Below are positions 16,003 to 23,971 of a DNA stretch of 30,086 bases, piece by piece. The translations under genes and the position numbers were made by a program. Positions within the stretch are counted from its first letter, which is position 1. Each line of letters begins with the position of its first letter. The notes under the pieces are model-generated. The model ran no database searches. It worked only from the letters and a program-made list of their open reading frames with translations, and had not been told where the DNA came from. This stretch comes from UBA940 sp964464465 (GTDB lineage Bacteria; Bacteroidota; Bacteroidia; Bacteroidales; Rikenellaceae). The stretch spans positions 1 through 30,086 of the forward strand of contig CAYXGF010000018.1 of NCBI GenBank assembly GCA_964464465.1. Reading direction: 5' to 3'.

Positions 16003-18057
16003 ATGGCAACTTTAAACTCATTAAGAACAAAAGGCGGAATTTTTCTCTCGCTTGTCATCGGTCTTGCGCTGGTGGCTTTCATTCTCGGAGACCTGTTCTC
16101 GTCCAACGGCATTTTCTCGTCGAGAAAAATGCGTGTCGGCAGCATCGACGGAAACAATGTCGGTTATGTCGAATACCTGAATCTCTCGGAAAACCAGTCG
16201 CGCATTATCGAACGCCTCTACGGCAAGAGCGCGCTTAGCGCCGCTGAGACGGACCAGGTTCGTAACATGGTCTGGGAGAATCTGGTCATGCAGTATGCCT
16301 ACCAGCCCGGTTTCGAGACTCTCGGTATACAGACGGGAGAGGACGAGCAGATTGACATGGTGAGCGGAACATACATATCTCCTGTCATCTCTTCCATGTT
16401 CGTCAATCCTTCGACCGGAATGTTCGACGCCGCGATGCTCGGCGGATTCGTATCATCGCTTGACAACGATGTAGACGGAAGCAGCACCGCGATATGGATG
16501 TATCTCAAAGAGCAGATGGTGTCGCAGCGTGTGATGGAGAAATATATCAATCTGGTAGGCAGTGCGATGTTCGTCAACGATTTGGAAGTCGACAACGCTT
16601 TGAAGGTGGTCAACAACGCATATGATGCGAAATATGTTCAGCTGCCGTATTATTCGGTTGCCGACTCTGCCGTTACGGTTTCGGACTCCGAAATCAGAGC
16701 TTACTACAATAACAACAAGAATAACTTCAAGCAGGGCGCTTCCCGTGATATCGAGTATGTGGTGTTCGATGTTCTGCCTTCGGAAGAAGATTTCGCGGCT
16801 GCCGAGAAATATATCTCGGATATCGCTGCCGAGTTCGCGCAGAGCGCTTCTCCGATGCAGTACGCGAATCTTAACTCGCAGTCATCGGTTGACCGCCGCT
16901 ACTACAAGGAGGCAGATATGCCGCTTGAATATGCCGCAATCGCTTTCGGAGCCAAGAAGGGCGAGATGTACGGTCCGGTTCTTTCCGGCGAGGTATATAC
17001 TCTGGCCCGTGTCGCCGACGTCAAGTCGATGCCCGATTCGGTTGGTGTGAAGCACGTGCTTCTGCCTGCTGCTGAAAAAGCGCTTGCCGACAGCCTTCTG
17101 AATGTCGTGAAATCCGGAAAGAACACTATCGAGGCGGTTGCTGCCGAATACTCTTCCGACCCGACCTGCGACTTGGGTGTCGTAGCTCCCGAGATTTTCG
17201 TTGAACCGTTCGCCGAAGCCTGCATTGCGGCTAAAACGGGTGATGTTTTCACTGTCGAGACTCAGTACGGAATTCATATCGTAAATGTGACTTACAAGAC
17301 TCCTGCCGTCAGCAAGGCGCAGATAGCCGCCATAGTTTATAACGTAGAGCCGAGCGATGCCACACAGCAGGCGGTATACTCTCAGGCCCGCGATTTCATG
17401 AGCGAGGCCGAGGGCTCATATGAAAAATTCAATGATGCCGTTTCGCAGAAAGGTCTGGTGCGCAGACAGGCTACCGTTGCCAATACCGAACGCAATGTGA
17501 GAGGCCTGGACGATTCACGCGAACTTGTTCGCTGGGCATTCAACAACAAAAAAGGTGCTGTTTCTGCCATTATGGATGTCAATGGCGATTATGTGATAGC
17601 TTCGATTACCGATGTCAAGGATAACGGTACTGCACCTCTGGCCCAGGTATCGTCCCAGATAAATAGCAAACTGCTGCGTCAGAAAAAGGCTGAGATTCTT
17701 TCAGCCAAAATGCAGGGTTTGTCGATTGCCGAGGCTGCGGCTCTGGAAGGTTCTTCTGACGGCGATATAGATAAATTGACTTTCTCGGCATTCTATGTTC
17801 CGTCTCTGGGTGTGGAACCTGTACTGATAGGCGCTGTTTGCGGCGGAGTGGAGCAGGGCACGGTTTCCAAACCGGTTGTTGCTTCAACCGGCGTGTTCCT
17901 TGCCGAGGTGACCGGAGTCGATAAGACAGGCGATGCTACTGCCGAAAGCGAACGTGTACGTCTCGAAGCTTTGTCCACCGGGTATCTGTTGGAACGCGTG
18001 TCGCAGGCTTTGGACGCACAGAGCGAGATTGTGGACAACAGAGTCAAGTTCTTCTAA
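16003..18057 (+). CDS. Membrane-anchored peptidyl-prolyl isomerase, PpiD/SurA-like
   Basis: A 684-residue periplasmic foldase held by one N-terminal transmembrane helix (about residues 12-33, GIFLSLVIGLALVAFILGDL). A SurA-N-like chaperone region follows (about 40-220, with helices such as VRNMVWENLVMQYAY). A degenerate rotamase-like segment spans about 235-340. A better parvulin domain starts at VGVKHVLLP (residue 347) and runs to GIHIVNVTYK (about 430). The layout matches bacterial PpiD, which helps newly secreted proteins fold at the translocon. It has its own -7 box and a very strong terminator, so it is monocistronic. The gene symbol is left blank because PpiD and SurA-type family members are hard to separate here. 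Confidence 0.9.
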   Translation: MATLNSLRTKGGIFLSLVIGLALVAFILGDLFSSNGIFSSRKMRVGSIDGNNVGYVEYLNLSENQSRIIERLYGKSALSAAETDQVRNMVWENLVMQYAYQPGFETLGIQTGEDEQIDMVSGTYISPVISSMFVNPSTGMFDAAMLGGFVSSLDNDVDGSSTAIWMYLKEQMVSQRVMEKYINLVGSAMFVNDLEVDNALKVVNNAYDAKYVQLPYYSVADSAVTVSDSEIRAYYNNNKNNFKQGASRDIEYVVFDVLPSEEDFAAAEKYISDIAAEFAQSASPMQYANLNSQSSVDRRYYKEADMPLEYAAIAFGAKKGEMYGPVLSGEVYTLARVADVKSMPDSVGVKHVLLPAAEKALADSLLNVVKSGKNTIEAVAAEYSSDPTCDLGVVAPEIFVEPFAEACIAAKTGDVFTVETQYGIHIVNVTYKTPAVSKAQIAAIVYNVEPSDATQQAVYSQARDFMSEAEGSYEKFNDAVSQKGLVRRQATVANTERNVRGLDDSRELVRWAFNNKKGAVSAIMDVNGDYVIASITDVKDNGTAPLAQVSSQINSKLLRQKKAEILSAKMQGLSIAEAAALEGSSDGDIDKLTFSAFYVPSLGVEPVLIGAVCGGVEQGTVSKPVVASTGVFLAEVTGVDKTGDATAESERVRLEALSTGYLLERVSQALDAQSEIVDNRVKFF

Positions 18058-18078
18058 CAGACCGAAGATACATCATAG

Positions 18079-18125
18079 GCTAAATGGTGGCGACAATTCA
18101 ATTGTCGCCACCATTTAGCTTTTTT
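18079..18125 (+). terminator. Terminator of the ppiD-like gene
   Basis: A 20-base perfect inverted repeat (18079-18098 with 18100-18119) has a single central base and is followed by six T residues (18120-18125). It begins 21 bases after the stop codon. Confidence 0.95.
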
Positions 18126-18631
18126 GCGTATTGTAAGAGCTATCCAGATATACGGTTGAAATATATGAAAACCAAATGATTGTCTAAGAATAACAAAACA
18201 TTTAAAGGTATATTAATATATCGTCTGTGTTGAACTTTGGATTTGCCGTAGCGAAGATTATTTAGGCTTTTTTAATTTCTTCGCAATGCAGACATGTTGC
18301 CCAGAACGGTTATGCTGTGTCGCTCGGATTTATATGGCCTTCATTTGCATCTAAAAAATTGTGCTGCAAGGTTGCCTTTTATAAGGTAACAGGATATAGC
18401 TTTATGCAGATAAGCCTTAGACTTGCTGCTGAAATTGGCAAGTCGGTTTTTAACGGTCCGGTTGCATGTTGTTGCAATGTTATAATACGTATTGCAGCTT
18501 GCGGAACTATCGACTGCTGGCCGCTGCCGGGAACTGGTGATTGCGCGGCATGTTTAGCTGCAAATGGTCTTCTGCATGGGTTGTTGCCGACTTGCTGCCG
18601 CGGTGGGTTATTTCGGAAATAGAGAATAATT
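18126..18631. other. Gene-free stretch, no supported function
   Basis: About 500 bases lie between two converging terminators. Short inverted repeats occur (GCGAAGA/TCTTCGC near 18249-18283, CCTT/AAGG with G-U extension near 18371-18391, GACTTGC/GCAAGTC near 18419-18443). The longest plus frame (GTG at 18317, 101 codons, very Cys-rich) has no start signal or recognisable product. It is flanked by terminators on both sides, so a transcript here would need its own promoter; none was found. Confidence 0.5.
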
Positions 18632-18677
18632 AAAAAACTGCCAGTTCTGCGGCGCAATGTCGGTAGAGCTGACAGTT
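18632..18677 (-). terminator. Terminator of the FKBP lipoprotein operon
   Basis: On the minus strand AACTGTCAG (18677-18669) pairs with CTGGCAGTT (18644-18636), including one G-U pair, and a run of six T residues (18637-18632) overlaps and follows the 3' arm. It begins 30 bases after the stop of the second FKBP gene. Confidence 0.75.
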
Positions 18678-18706
18678 TCGATTCGTCGTTTGTAAACGGT
18701 ATGGTG

Positions 18707-19921
18707 TTACCGGTTCTCTATATACAAGTCGAATACGAGCGGAGTGTATGACTGTATCTCGGTTGTAACCTCATCCTCATCTTCGTCGGATTTTTGAAGC
18801 AGGGAGTTTGCGTAATATAGCGTATTCATGTAGTTCTCGTAATAGGTGTCCGAATAGCTGCTGTTGTAGAGGCTGTTGTTGAACAGGACACTGAGATAGT
18901 TGCTGTAATATTCGTTCAGGGCATCCGAAGCAGCGGTTTTACCGGTTATGCCGTAGCCGTAAGCGGAGGTGAAGACCATTCTGGCATGCTGTCCGTAGTA
19001 CAGTTTCGGTATTGCGTAGTAGAATGCGGAGATATAGTTGTTCTCGTCGCTTTTGGGTGTGTATTTGAACGCGGAGTTGGCACGGGCCTCGCCGTACAGA
19101 CGTACCTGCACCGAATCGATATTGGTGTCGAAAATGAATCCGTCGAGGAATTTTGCGACGTAGTATATGTTGACTGTGGAATCGACCGTAATGCGTCCGC
19201 CGGTAGTGTCGGCGGTCAGTACATCGAGGTAAAGGAACGGTCGTATCGTGTCGCCGGGGCTCATGTTCCACTTTCCGGTCGCATATTCCATGACGAGCTT
19301 CTCTTCGCGCGCTACCGGATTCTTGACGACTTCCACAATTTCCAAGTCCTCTATTACAGGTTTGTTGCCCGACAGCGAATACTGTCCTCCGTATCCCTGG
19401 TCGTCGCTTGTGCCGTGTGAACCGTAAGCTACTTTTGACGGCATGTAAAGGCGTACCTTGCTGCCTTGGGCGAGCTTTATTTTCTGTCCGCCGGCTCCGA
19501 TAAGCTCCCGTTTGATGGCAAAATACTGACCCTCTATCATGTTCGAGTTCTTGCCTCCGCAGTACAGATAGTCGGGAGAATAATGCGTGTACGGCGTGTA
19601 TGTGCCCTGCTGTTCGGCGATGTCTTTGGAACGGGTTACGTACACATCGTTGTTCATCGTGTAGCCGGTGTAGTTGATTCTTACCCATACGGCCGTGTCG
19701 GCAGGGACGAGCGAGTCGACAGTGACGGACGGCAGGAACTGCACATACATTCCGTTGCTCTGCCTGAAAGCCACCGAGTCGGTGTTGTTTATGTGTTTTG
19801 CGACCCAGGCGTCGAGCGATGTCTGTTCCAGAGCGGAGGAGCTGGGATTTTCGTTTTTGGCACATGAAGCCGCAAGGACTGCGGTCAGGAGCACCATTAT
19901 TGCTGATTCGAGGAATCTCAT
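18707..19921 (-). CDS. FKBP-type peptidyl-prolyl isomerase lipoprotein (two domains)
   Basis: A 404-residue predicted lipoprotein. The frame runs open further upstream, but ATG at 19921 is chosen because it gives a lipoprotein signal (VLLTAVLAASC, C20) and overlaps the previous stop as ATGA. The first FKBP-like domain (about 70-215) shows WVRINYTGYTMNN, FAIKRELIGAGGQ, RLYMPSKVAYGSHG and VIEDLEIVEV. A second, more divergent copy (about 245-370) shows IYYVAKFLDGFIFDTN and ARMVFTSAYGYG. The region after about 365 is Tyr/Asn/Ser-rich and acidic. Isomerase activity is uncertain because active-site aromatics are not all obvious. A periplasmic or outer-membrane chaperone role is inferred. Confidence 0.85.
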   Translation of the reverse strand: MRFLESAIMVLLTAVLAASCAKNENPSSSALEQTSLDAWVAKHINNTDSVAFRQSNGMYVQFLPSVTVDSLVPADTAVWVRINYTGYTMNNDVYVTRSKDIAEQQGTYTPYTHYSPDYLYCGGKNSNMIEGQYFAIKRELIGAGGQKIKLAQGSKVRLYMPSKVAYGSHGTSDDQGYGGQYSLSGNKPVIEDLEIVEVVKNPVAREEKLVMEYATGKWNMSPGDTIRPFLYLDVLTADTTGGRITVDSTVNIYYVAKFLDGFIFDTNIDSVQVRLYGEARANSAFKYTPKSDENNYISAFYYAIPKLYYGQHARMVFTSAYGYGITGKTAASDALNEYYSNYLSVLFNNSLYNSSYSDTYYENYMNTLYYANSLLQKSDEDEDEVTTEIQSYTPLVFDLYIENR

Positions 19922-20511
19922 CGGTTTTTCGTTATGTTTTGTATGTTTATCAGATACATTAAAGCTGTGTTCGCAGGGACCGTTCCGTTGCCTTTGCTGC
20001 CGAATCCGAGGTCGGTGGGGATGAATACCTGCACCGTGTCGCCGACTCTGCACGAAGGTAACGCATCGTCGAGCCCTTTTATTACAGAGCCGCTGCCTAT
20101 TTTTATCCGCAAAGGTTCGGTATTCCAGTATTTTGCGTCCAGATGTGCTCCCAGAGCCTCTATCTCTTCCTCCACATTGGTGTAGAACAGTTCGCCGATG
20201 CGGCTGGTGAACGTATAGGCGCGGAAGTAGAACGTTATGCTGTCTCCTTTCGCGGCGGCCTGGCTCTGCGGCGGTCTGGAAGGGCTGTATTCGTTTTCGG
20301 TGTATTTGTACACTCCGTTCTGAATGTCGTAGAACCGCAGCACTTCGCCCGTTTCGTTTTCAGGAGCGGCTGCCCGGTTGTATATTTTTCTGTCCGAGAA
20401 ATATTTTTCGATTGCGGTCTGCTGTTTCGATACATAGTCCTCTGTCTTGTTGCATGCGCCCAGAAGCCATGCGGTCCACAATATGGATATGACGTATATT
20501 CCTTTTTTCAT
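19918..20511 (-). CDS. FKBP-type peptidyl-prolyl isomerase lipoprotein
   Basis: A 197-residue predicted lipoprotein with signal ILWTAWLLGAC and a lipobox cysteine at residue 20. An N-terminal helical stretch (about 25-85) leads into one FKBP domain (about 88-195) with GDSITFYFRAYTFTSRIGELF, IKIGSGSVIKGLDDALPSC, VGDTVQVFIPTDLGFGSKG and VPANTALMYLINIQNI. The IPxxLGFG and VPxxxxLxxxI features are FKBP hallmarks. It is the first gene of a two-gene minus operon, with a 4-base overlap to the second FKBP gene. Relation to gliding-motility lipoprotein GldI is possible but not shown. Confidence 0.88.
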   Translation of the reverse strand: MKKGIYVISILWTAWLLGACNKTEDYVSKQQTAIEKYFSDRKIYNRAAAPENETGEVLRFYDIQNGVYKYTENEYSPSRPPQSQAAAKGDSITFYFRAYTFTSRIGELFYTNVEEEIEALGAHLDAKYWNTEPLRIKIGSGSVIKGLDDALPSCRVGDTVQVFIPTDLGFGSKGNGTVPANTALMYLINIQNITKNR

Positions 20512-20541
20512 CGACAGACAAGTTTTTAACCCCTAAAAATG

Positions 20542-20549
20542 CAAATTTA
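20542..20549 (-). promoter_or_regulatory. -7 box of the FKBP operon
   Basis: TAAATTTG on the minus strand, 30 bases before the start codon, fits the Bacteroidota -7 box. A TTTG exists only 11 bases away (20561-20564), too close for the usual -33 element. Confidence 0.5.
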
Positions 20550-20584
20550 CTGTTTTTTTTCAAAAAACTTCCGTATGCGGCCTT

Positions 20585-20690
20585 TTACCGGTCGCTTTTT
20601 TTGTTTTCGATAAAATAACTCTGACTTTTGAGCAGAAAAGCGCGACTGCAATACCATGGTTTGGGTCTCACCAGGAATGTTTCAGCAATG
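20585..20690 (-). pseudogene. Decayed C-terminal fragment of a second PiT transporter gene
   Basis: On the minus strand, 20669-20640 encodes ETQTMVLQSR, matching ETKTMVLQSR of the intact PiT gene nearby. One extra base then shifts the frame, and the following codons read LLKSQSYFIENKKSDR and a TAA at 20587-20585, matching LLKSQRYFLEHTNKRF of the intact C-terminus. Nucleotide similarity extends on both sides, including the run TTTTGAGCAGA on the plus strand shared with 20861-20871. Upstream of the matching part an in-frame TGA and weaker similarity mark decay. No start codon or membrane region remains. It is best read as the tail of a tandem paralogue whose body was deleted. Confidence 0.8.
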
Positions 20691-20753
20691 AAAGGTAGTT
20701 TTGATGATGTTGACTTTCAGACGTTGCGTAATGAAACAGTATTGCGAGCATGT

Positions 20754-20797
20754 GATACGGCCGGTATGGTTTCGACAAAAACCGTACCGGCCGTATC
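20754..20797 (-). terminator. Long hairpin after the PiT gene
   Basis: A 19-bp stem (20754-20772 with 20779-20797, one G-U pair) and 6-base loop start 22 bases beyond the PiT stop. Position suggests termination or 3'-end protection, but there is no U-run on the minus strand. Confidence 0.6.
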
Positions 20798-20819
20798 CAT
20801 GACTTTTACCGTCCTGCCG

Positions 20820-23039
20820 TCAGAACCGTTTGTTCGTATGTTCGAGGAAGTAGCGCTGGCTTTTGAGCAGATTGCGCGATTGCAGCACCATCGTTTTGGT
20901 TTCGTTCAGAATCGTGAGGTAGAGCATGCTCGCCTTTGTGCTCGACTCGCGGTTCTTGATACGCTTTATCTGGCTTTTGATAGCCTCTGCAATGGATTCG
21001 AACAGCCTGTCGCGCATTTCGAGAACCATGTCTATTTCCGAGAAGTCGTTCGTTTGCAGCATGGTGTTGATGCGGGTGTAGATATTTTCGACCTTGTCGT
21101 TGATTTTCATCAGGTCCTCCACCTGCTCTTTGGTGAATCCCTCGTGGTTGTTGTCTATGTGGTCGAAACACGGACGGGTTATGTGCACCAGTGCTTTTGT
21201 GACCTCCGACATGTAGTCCACCACCTGTACGTAATAGTGGCTCGTGTCCATGTCGCTGTCCTGCAACTTCTGAATCGTCGGCAGCACGGCGTATTTGCGC
21301 TCGCGCGACTGGTAGAACAGGTCGTTCGACTCTTTTACCATCTCGCGCAGCACCTTGCGGTTCTCCTTGAATACAGCCAGCAGCGTCCTGTCGTATATGC
21401 GTGTTACATTCGCCATTACGTCGCACACCTCGCCGATGCAGTTCTGCACTATGCTCGAATCCGAAATCTCCTTTGCGGGCGTCTTTTCGCTCTCGGCATT
21501 GGCCTCTTTGTTTTTCTTTATGTTGCTTTGCAGAAGCATGTATCCGCACAGCGCGGATATTACTATTATAGCGATATTGCCTCCGTACATCAGTATTATA
21601 GCGACGGTGAATGCTATAAGCAGGGCACCGAATCCGGTTACGAACCAGCCCGCCACCACAGTCATTACGCCGGTGATTCTGTATACGGCGCTCTCGCGTC
21701 CCCAGGCCTTGTCGGCCAGCGACGAACCCATCGACACCATGAAGCATACGTATGTGGTCGACAGAGGAAGTTTGAGCGATGTGGCCATGCAGATGAGTAT
21801 GGATGCCGTGGTGAGGTTCACCGTTGCGCGAATCAGGTCGTATGAGGCTCCGTCACGTTCCTCCTCTGGCAGCTGTTCGAAACGCCGGCCTATGGCCTGC
21901 CGTATTCTTGCCGGAGTATATCTTTCGTACCAGGAGTTGATGTTCAGCGCTGCGCGCACGATGCCTCGTGAGAAGAGCGAGGAGCCGTATTTCTCGTCGC
22001 CCGAGTTCTGGCTCGACAGGCTGAGCTCGGTTTTGCTCACAGAAAGCGCTCGTTTGGATGTCCACAGTGTTATTATCATTATTAATCCTGCGGCGAGCAG
22101 CAGCAACATGTTGGCCGACACGTCGCCGTTTAGGGCCTCCATGGTCATGTTCGTGTCTCCGCTGACACGTGCCATTTTGTACGAGTCGTATCCGGCCACA
22201 GGTACGCCGATGAAGTTTACAAGGTCGTTTCCGGCGAAAGAGAGAGCCAGTGAGAAGGTTCCGGCCAGAATCGTCACTTTGAGAATGTTCACTTTGAACA
22301 GTTGGAGCAGCAGCAGCACTATCGTGCACACTATCCATATAATCAGCAGCGATGTGCCCAGATTGTTGTCTATGAAATGTATGAGCGGCGATGAACTTAG
22401 GACGTTTTTCAACCCTTTGAACAGTGCGAAATAGACGATTGCCGTGAACGAGAGTCCGCACCACATCGCGCCGAAACGCCGGAATATCTTCTGATACCGG
22501 AACGTGAAAATCAGTCGGGACAGATACATTACTATCGCACCGCAAGTGAATGCGAGAATCACGGAGAGCAGAATCGCCGCCACGATTGCCATAGCCCTGG
22601 ATGAGTTGATGAACTGTCCGAGGCTGTTTATTGTCAGCTCAGGGTTGTGTCCTATCTTGTATACCGATATTGCGAGAGCTGAGCCGAGCAGACAGAATAT
22701 CAGGGCCACGGTCGTGGATGTCGGCAGGCCGAGCGTGTTGTATACGTCGAGCAGTATTATATTGGCGAGCATCACAGCAAGATAGAGCATCATCACGTCG
22801 TGGAACGTGAACAGCGCGGGGTCGAAGACTCCATTGCGTGCCACCTCCATCATTCCGCTCGAAGTGACGGCTCCGAATATTATACCGAGCGAGGCGACAG
22901 CCATTATGACCTTTACCGGAGCTGCTTTCGAGCCTATTGCCGAGTTGAGAAAATTTGCGGCGTCATTCATTACGCCGATGAACAATCCTGTTGTGGCCAG
23001 AACGACCATTACGATGAGGATGCAGGTATATATCGTCAT
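20820..23039 (-). CDS. PiT-family inorganic phosphate transporter with PhoU-like C-terminal domain
   Basis: A 739-residue inner-membrane phosphate permease. The N-terminal PiT signature appears as GVMNDAANFLNSAIGSKAA (about 22-40), with GLPTSTTVALIF as a further family motif near 105. The second repeat has SFAGNDLVNFIGVP (about 268-281) and LPLSTTYVCFMV (about 430). Ten or more hydrophobic segments span residues 1-510. A cytoplasmic helical domain (about 530-739; IQKLQDSDMDTSHYYVQVVDYMSEVTKA) resembles PhoU/DUF47 regulators, which are separate proteins in many bacteria. The gene has a -7 box 31 bases upstream, separate from ruvA. A frameshifted copy of its last 30 codons lies downstream. Cation coupling is not visible from sequence. 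Confidence 0.93.
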   Translation of the reverse strand: MTIYTCILIVMVVLATTGLFIGVMNDAANFLNSAIGSKAAPVKVIMAVASLGIIFGAVTSSGMMEVARNGVFDPALFTFHDVMMLYLAVMLANIILLDVYNTLGLPTSTTVALIFCLLGSALAISVYKIGHNPELTINSLGQFINSSRAMAIVAAILLSVILAFTCGAIVMYLSRLIFTFRYQKIFRRFGAMWCGLSFTAIVYFALFKGLKNVLSSSPLIHFIDNNLGTSLLIIWIVCTIVLLLLQLFKVNILKVTILAGTFSLALSFAGNDLVNFIGVPVAGYDSYKMARVSGDTNMTMEALNGDVSANMLLLLAAGLIMIITLWTSKRALSVSKTELSLSSQNSGDEKYGSSLFSRGIVRAALNINSWYERYTPARIRQAIGRRFEQLPEEERDGASYDLIRATVNLTTASILICMATSLKLPLSTTYVCFMVSMGSSLADKAWGRESAVYRITGVMTVVAGWFVTGFGALLIAFTVAIILMYGGNIAIIVISALCGYMLLQSNIKKNKEANAESEKTPAKEISDSSIVQNCIGEVCDVMANVTRIYDRTLLAVFKENRKVLREMVKESNDLFYQSRERKYAVLPTIQKLQDSDMDTSHYYVQVVDYMSEVTKALVHITRPCFDHIDNNHEGFTKEQVEDLMKINDKVENIYTRINTMLQTNDFSEIDMVLEMRDRLFESIAEAIKSQIKRIKNRESSTKASMLYLTILNETKTMVLQSRNLLKSQRYFLEHTNKRF

Positions 23040-23069
23040 ACCGAAAAAATATCATTCCAAATTCGTCTG

Positions 23070-23077
23070 CAAAAATA
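23070..23077 (-). promoter_or_regulatory. -7 box of the PiT gene
   Basis: TATTTTTG on the minus strand fits the Bacteroidota -7 box, 31 bases before the start. The -33 element is not clear. The 148-base gap to ruvA holds nothing else of note. Confidence 0.5.
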
Positions 23078-23187
23078 TATATTTCTATTGTTCGGAGATA
23101 CTTTCCGGCACTCTTTTTAATATTTTTTTTACCTACGGCGCCAGAAGGCGTTACCGGGCTGGCGGGCCGAATGGCAGGACGGCGATA

Positions 23188-23781
23188 TTAGAGATGTTTG
23201 AGCGACATTCTCACGAGTTCCTCGACAGATGCCTGGGGCGATTTTTCGAGCACCGTTTTCAGCACCTTGTCCGAGGCGGCTTTGGGGAATCCGAGCATCG
23301 TGAGAGCCGCGAGCGCCTCCTGGTATGCTGCGTTTCCGGCGGACGGGTCCTGCACGGCGATTTCCATGGCTGCGGCCTCAATGTCCCCGAGTTTGTCTTT
23401 TAGCTCCACGATGATTTTCTCGGCCGTTTTGAGACCGAGCCCCTTGACGTTTTTCAGCAGCCGCGCATTTTCCGACCTTATAATCGAGCGCAGTTCGGCG
23501 GCCGAGTAGGTAGAAAGAATCATGCGTGCGGTATTGCCTCCCACGCCCGAGACGCTTATGAGCTTGCGGAACAGCTCGCGCTCCTGCCTTGCGTGGAATC
23601 CGTAGAGAATCTGCGCGTCCTCGCGCACTATGAAGTGCGTGAACAGCCTGGCCTGACTCATGCCTTCGAGCTCGGAGTATGTTTGAAGCGATATATTTAT
23701 ATAGTATCCGACGCCGGAGGCTTCGATGACGGCGTATGTCGGCGTGAGCTCCGCCAGTGTCCCGCTTATATATTCGTACAT
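23188..23781 (-). CDS. ruvA: Holliday junction branch migration protein RuvA
   Basis: RuvA binds four-way DNA junctions as a tetramer and recruits the RuvB motor. The 197-residue protein has the OB-fold domain I (MYEYISGTLAELTPTYAVIE, GVGYYINIS, HFIVREDAQILYGF), the helix-hairpin-helix domain II (LISVSGVGGNTARMIL; LLKNVKGLGLKTAEKIIVEL) and the flexible linker followed by the RuvB-binding domain III (AAYQEALAALTMLGFPKAAS). Length and order are normal. It is divergent from the Skp-like lipoprotein gene and has its own promoter; ruvB is not in the window. Confidence 0.97.
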   Translation of the reverse strand: MYEYISGTLAELTPTYAVIEASGVGYYINISLQTYSELEGMSQARLFTHFIVREDAQILYGFHARQERELFRKLISVSGVGGNTARMILSTYSAAELRSIIRSENARLLKNVKGLGLKTAEKIIVELKDKLGDIEAAAMEIAVQDPSAGNAAYQEALAALTMLGFPKAASDKVLKTVLEKSPQASVEELVRMSLKHL

Positions 23782-23801
23782 GTCAGAATGGATATTTCGG
23801 G

Positions 23802-23834
23802 CAAAGATAGTGAAAAAAGTCGCATGCCGGCAAA
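23802..23834 (-). promoter_or_regulatory. Promoter of ruvA
   Basis: On the minus strand TTTG (23831-23834), a 21-base spacer and TATCTTTG (23802-23809) match the Bacteroidota consensus, 20 bases before the start codon. Confidence 0.82.
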
Positions 23835-23906
23835 TTCACGGCTGCGCTTCTTCGGCGCGAGAGAGCTGAGCGGCCGGCACCCGGAGTGGCGAAAAAGTGC
23901 GGAGCG

Positions 23907-23938
23907 ATTGCATTTTATCGAAAAATTGCGTAGGTTTG
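23907..23938 (+). promoter_or_regulatory. Promoter of the Skp/OmpH-like gene
   Basis: ATTG (23907-23910), a 20-base spacer, then TAGGTTTG (23931-23938). The -7 box is a full match; the -33 box differs by one base. Confidence 0.75.
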
Positions 23939-23971
23939 CATTCGTTAACGACAAAAACACTTCAAGGGATT

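Noticed and set aside
18317..18622. 101-codon Cys-rich frame (GTG start) in the 18.1-18.6 kb gap
   Set aside because: There is no start context or promoter, the start is a GTG, and the product has no recognisable domain; listed only as part of an unexplained gap.
19922..20053. Upstream extension of the larger FKBP protein to 20053
   Set aside because: It would overlap the other FKBP gene by 136 bases and hide the lipoprotein signal; ATG 19921 with the ATGA overlap is much better.
20628..21845. 405-codon open frame on the plus strand
   Set aside because: It is antisense to the PiT transporter and its downstream relic; the product is low-complexity and unlike any family I know.
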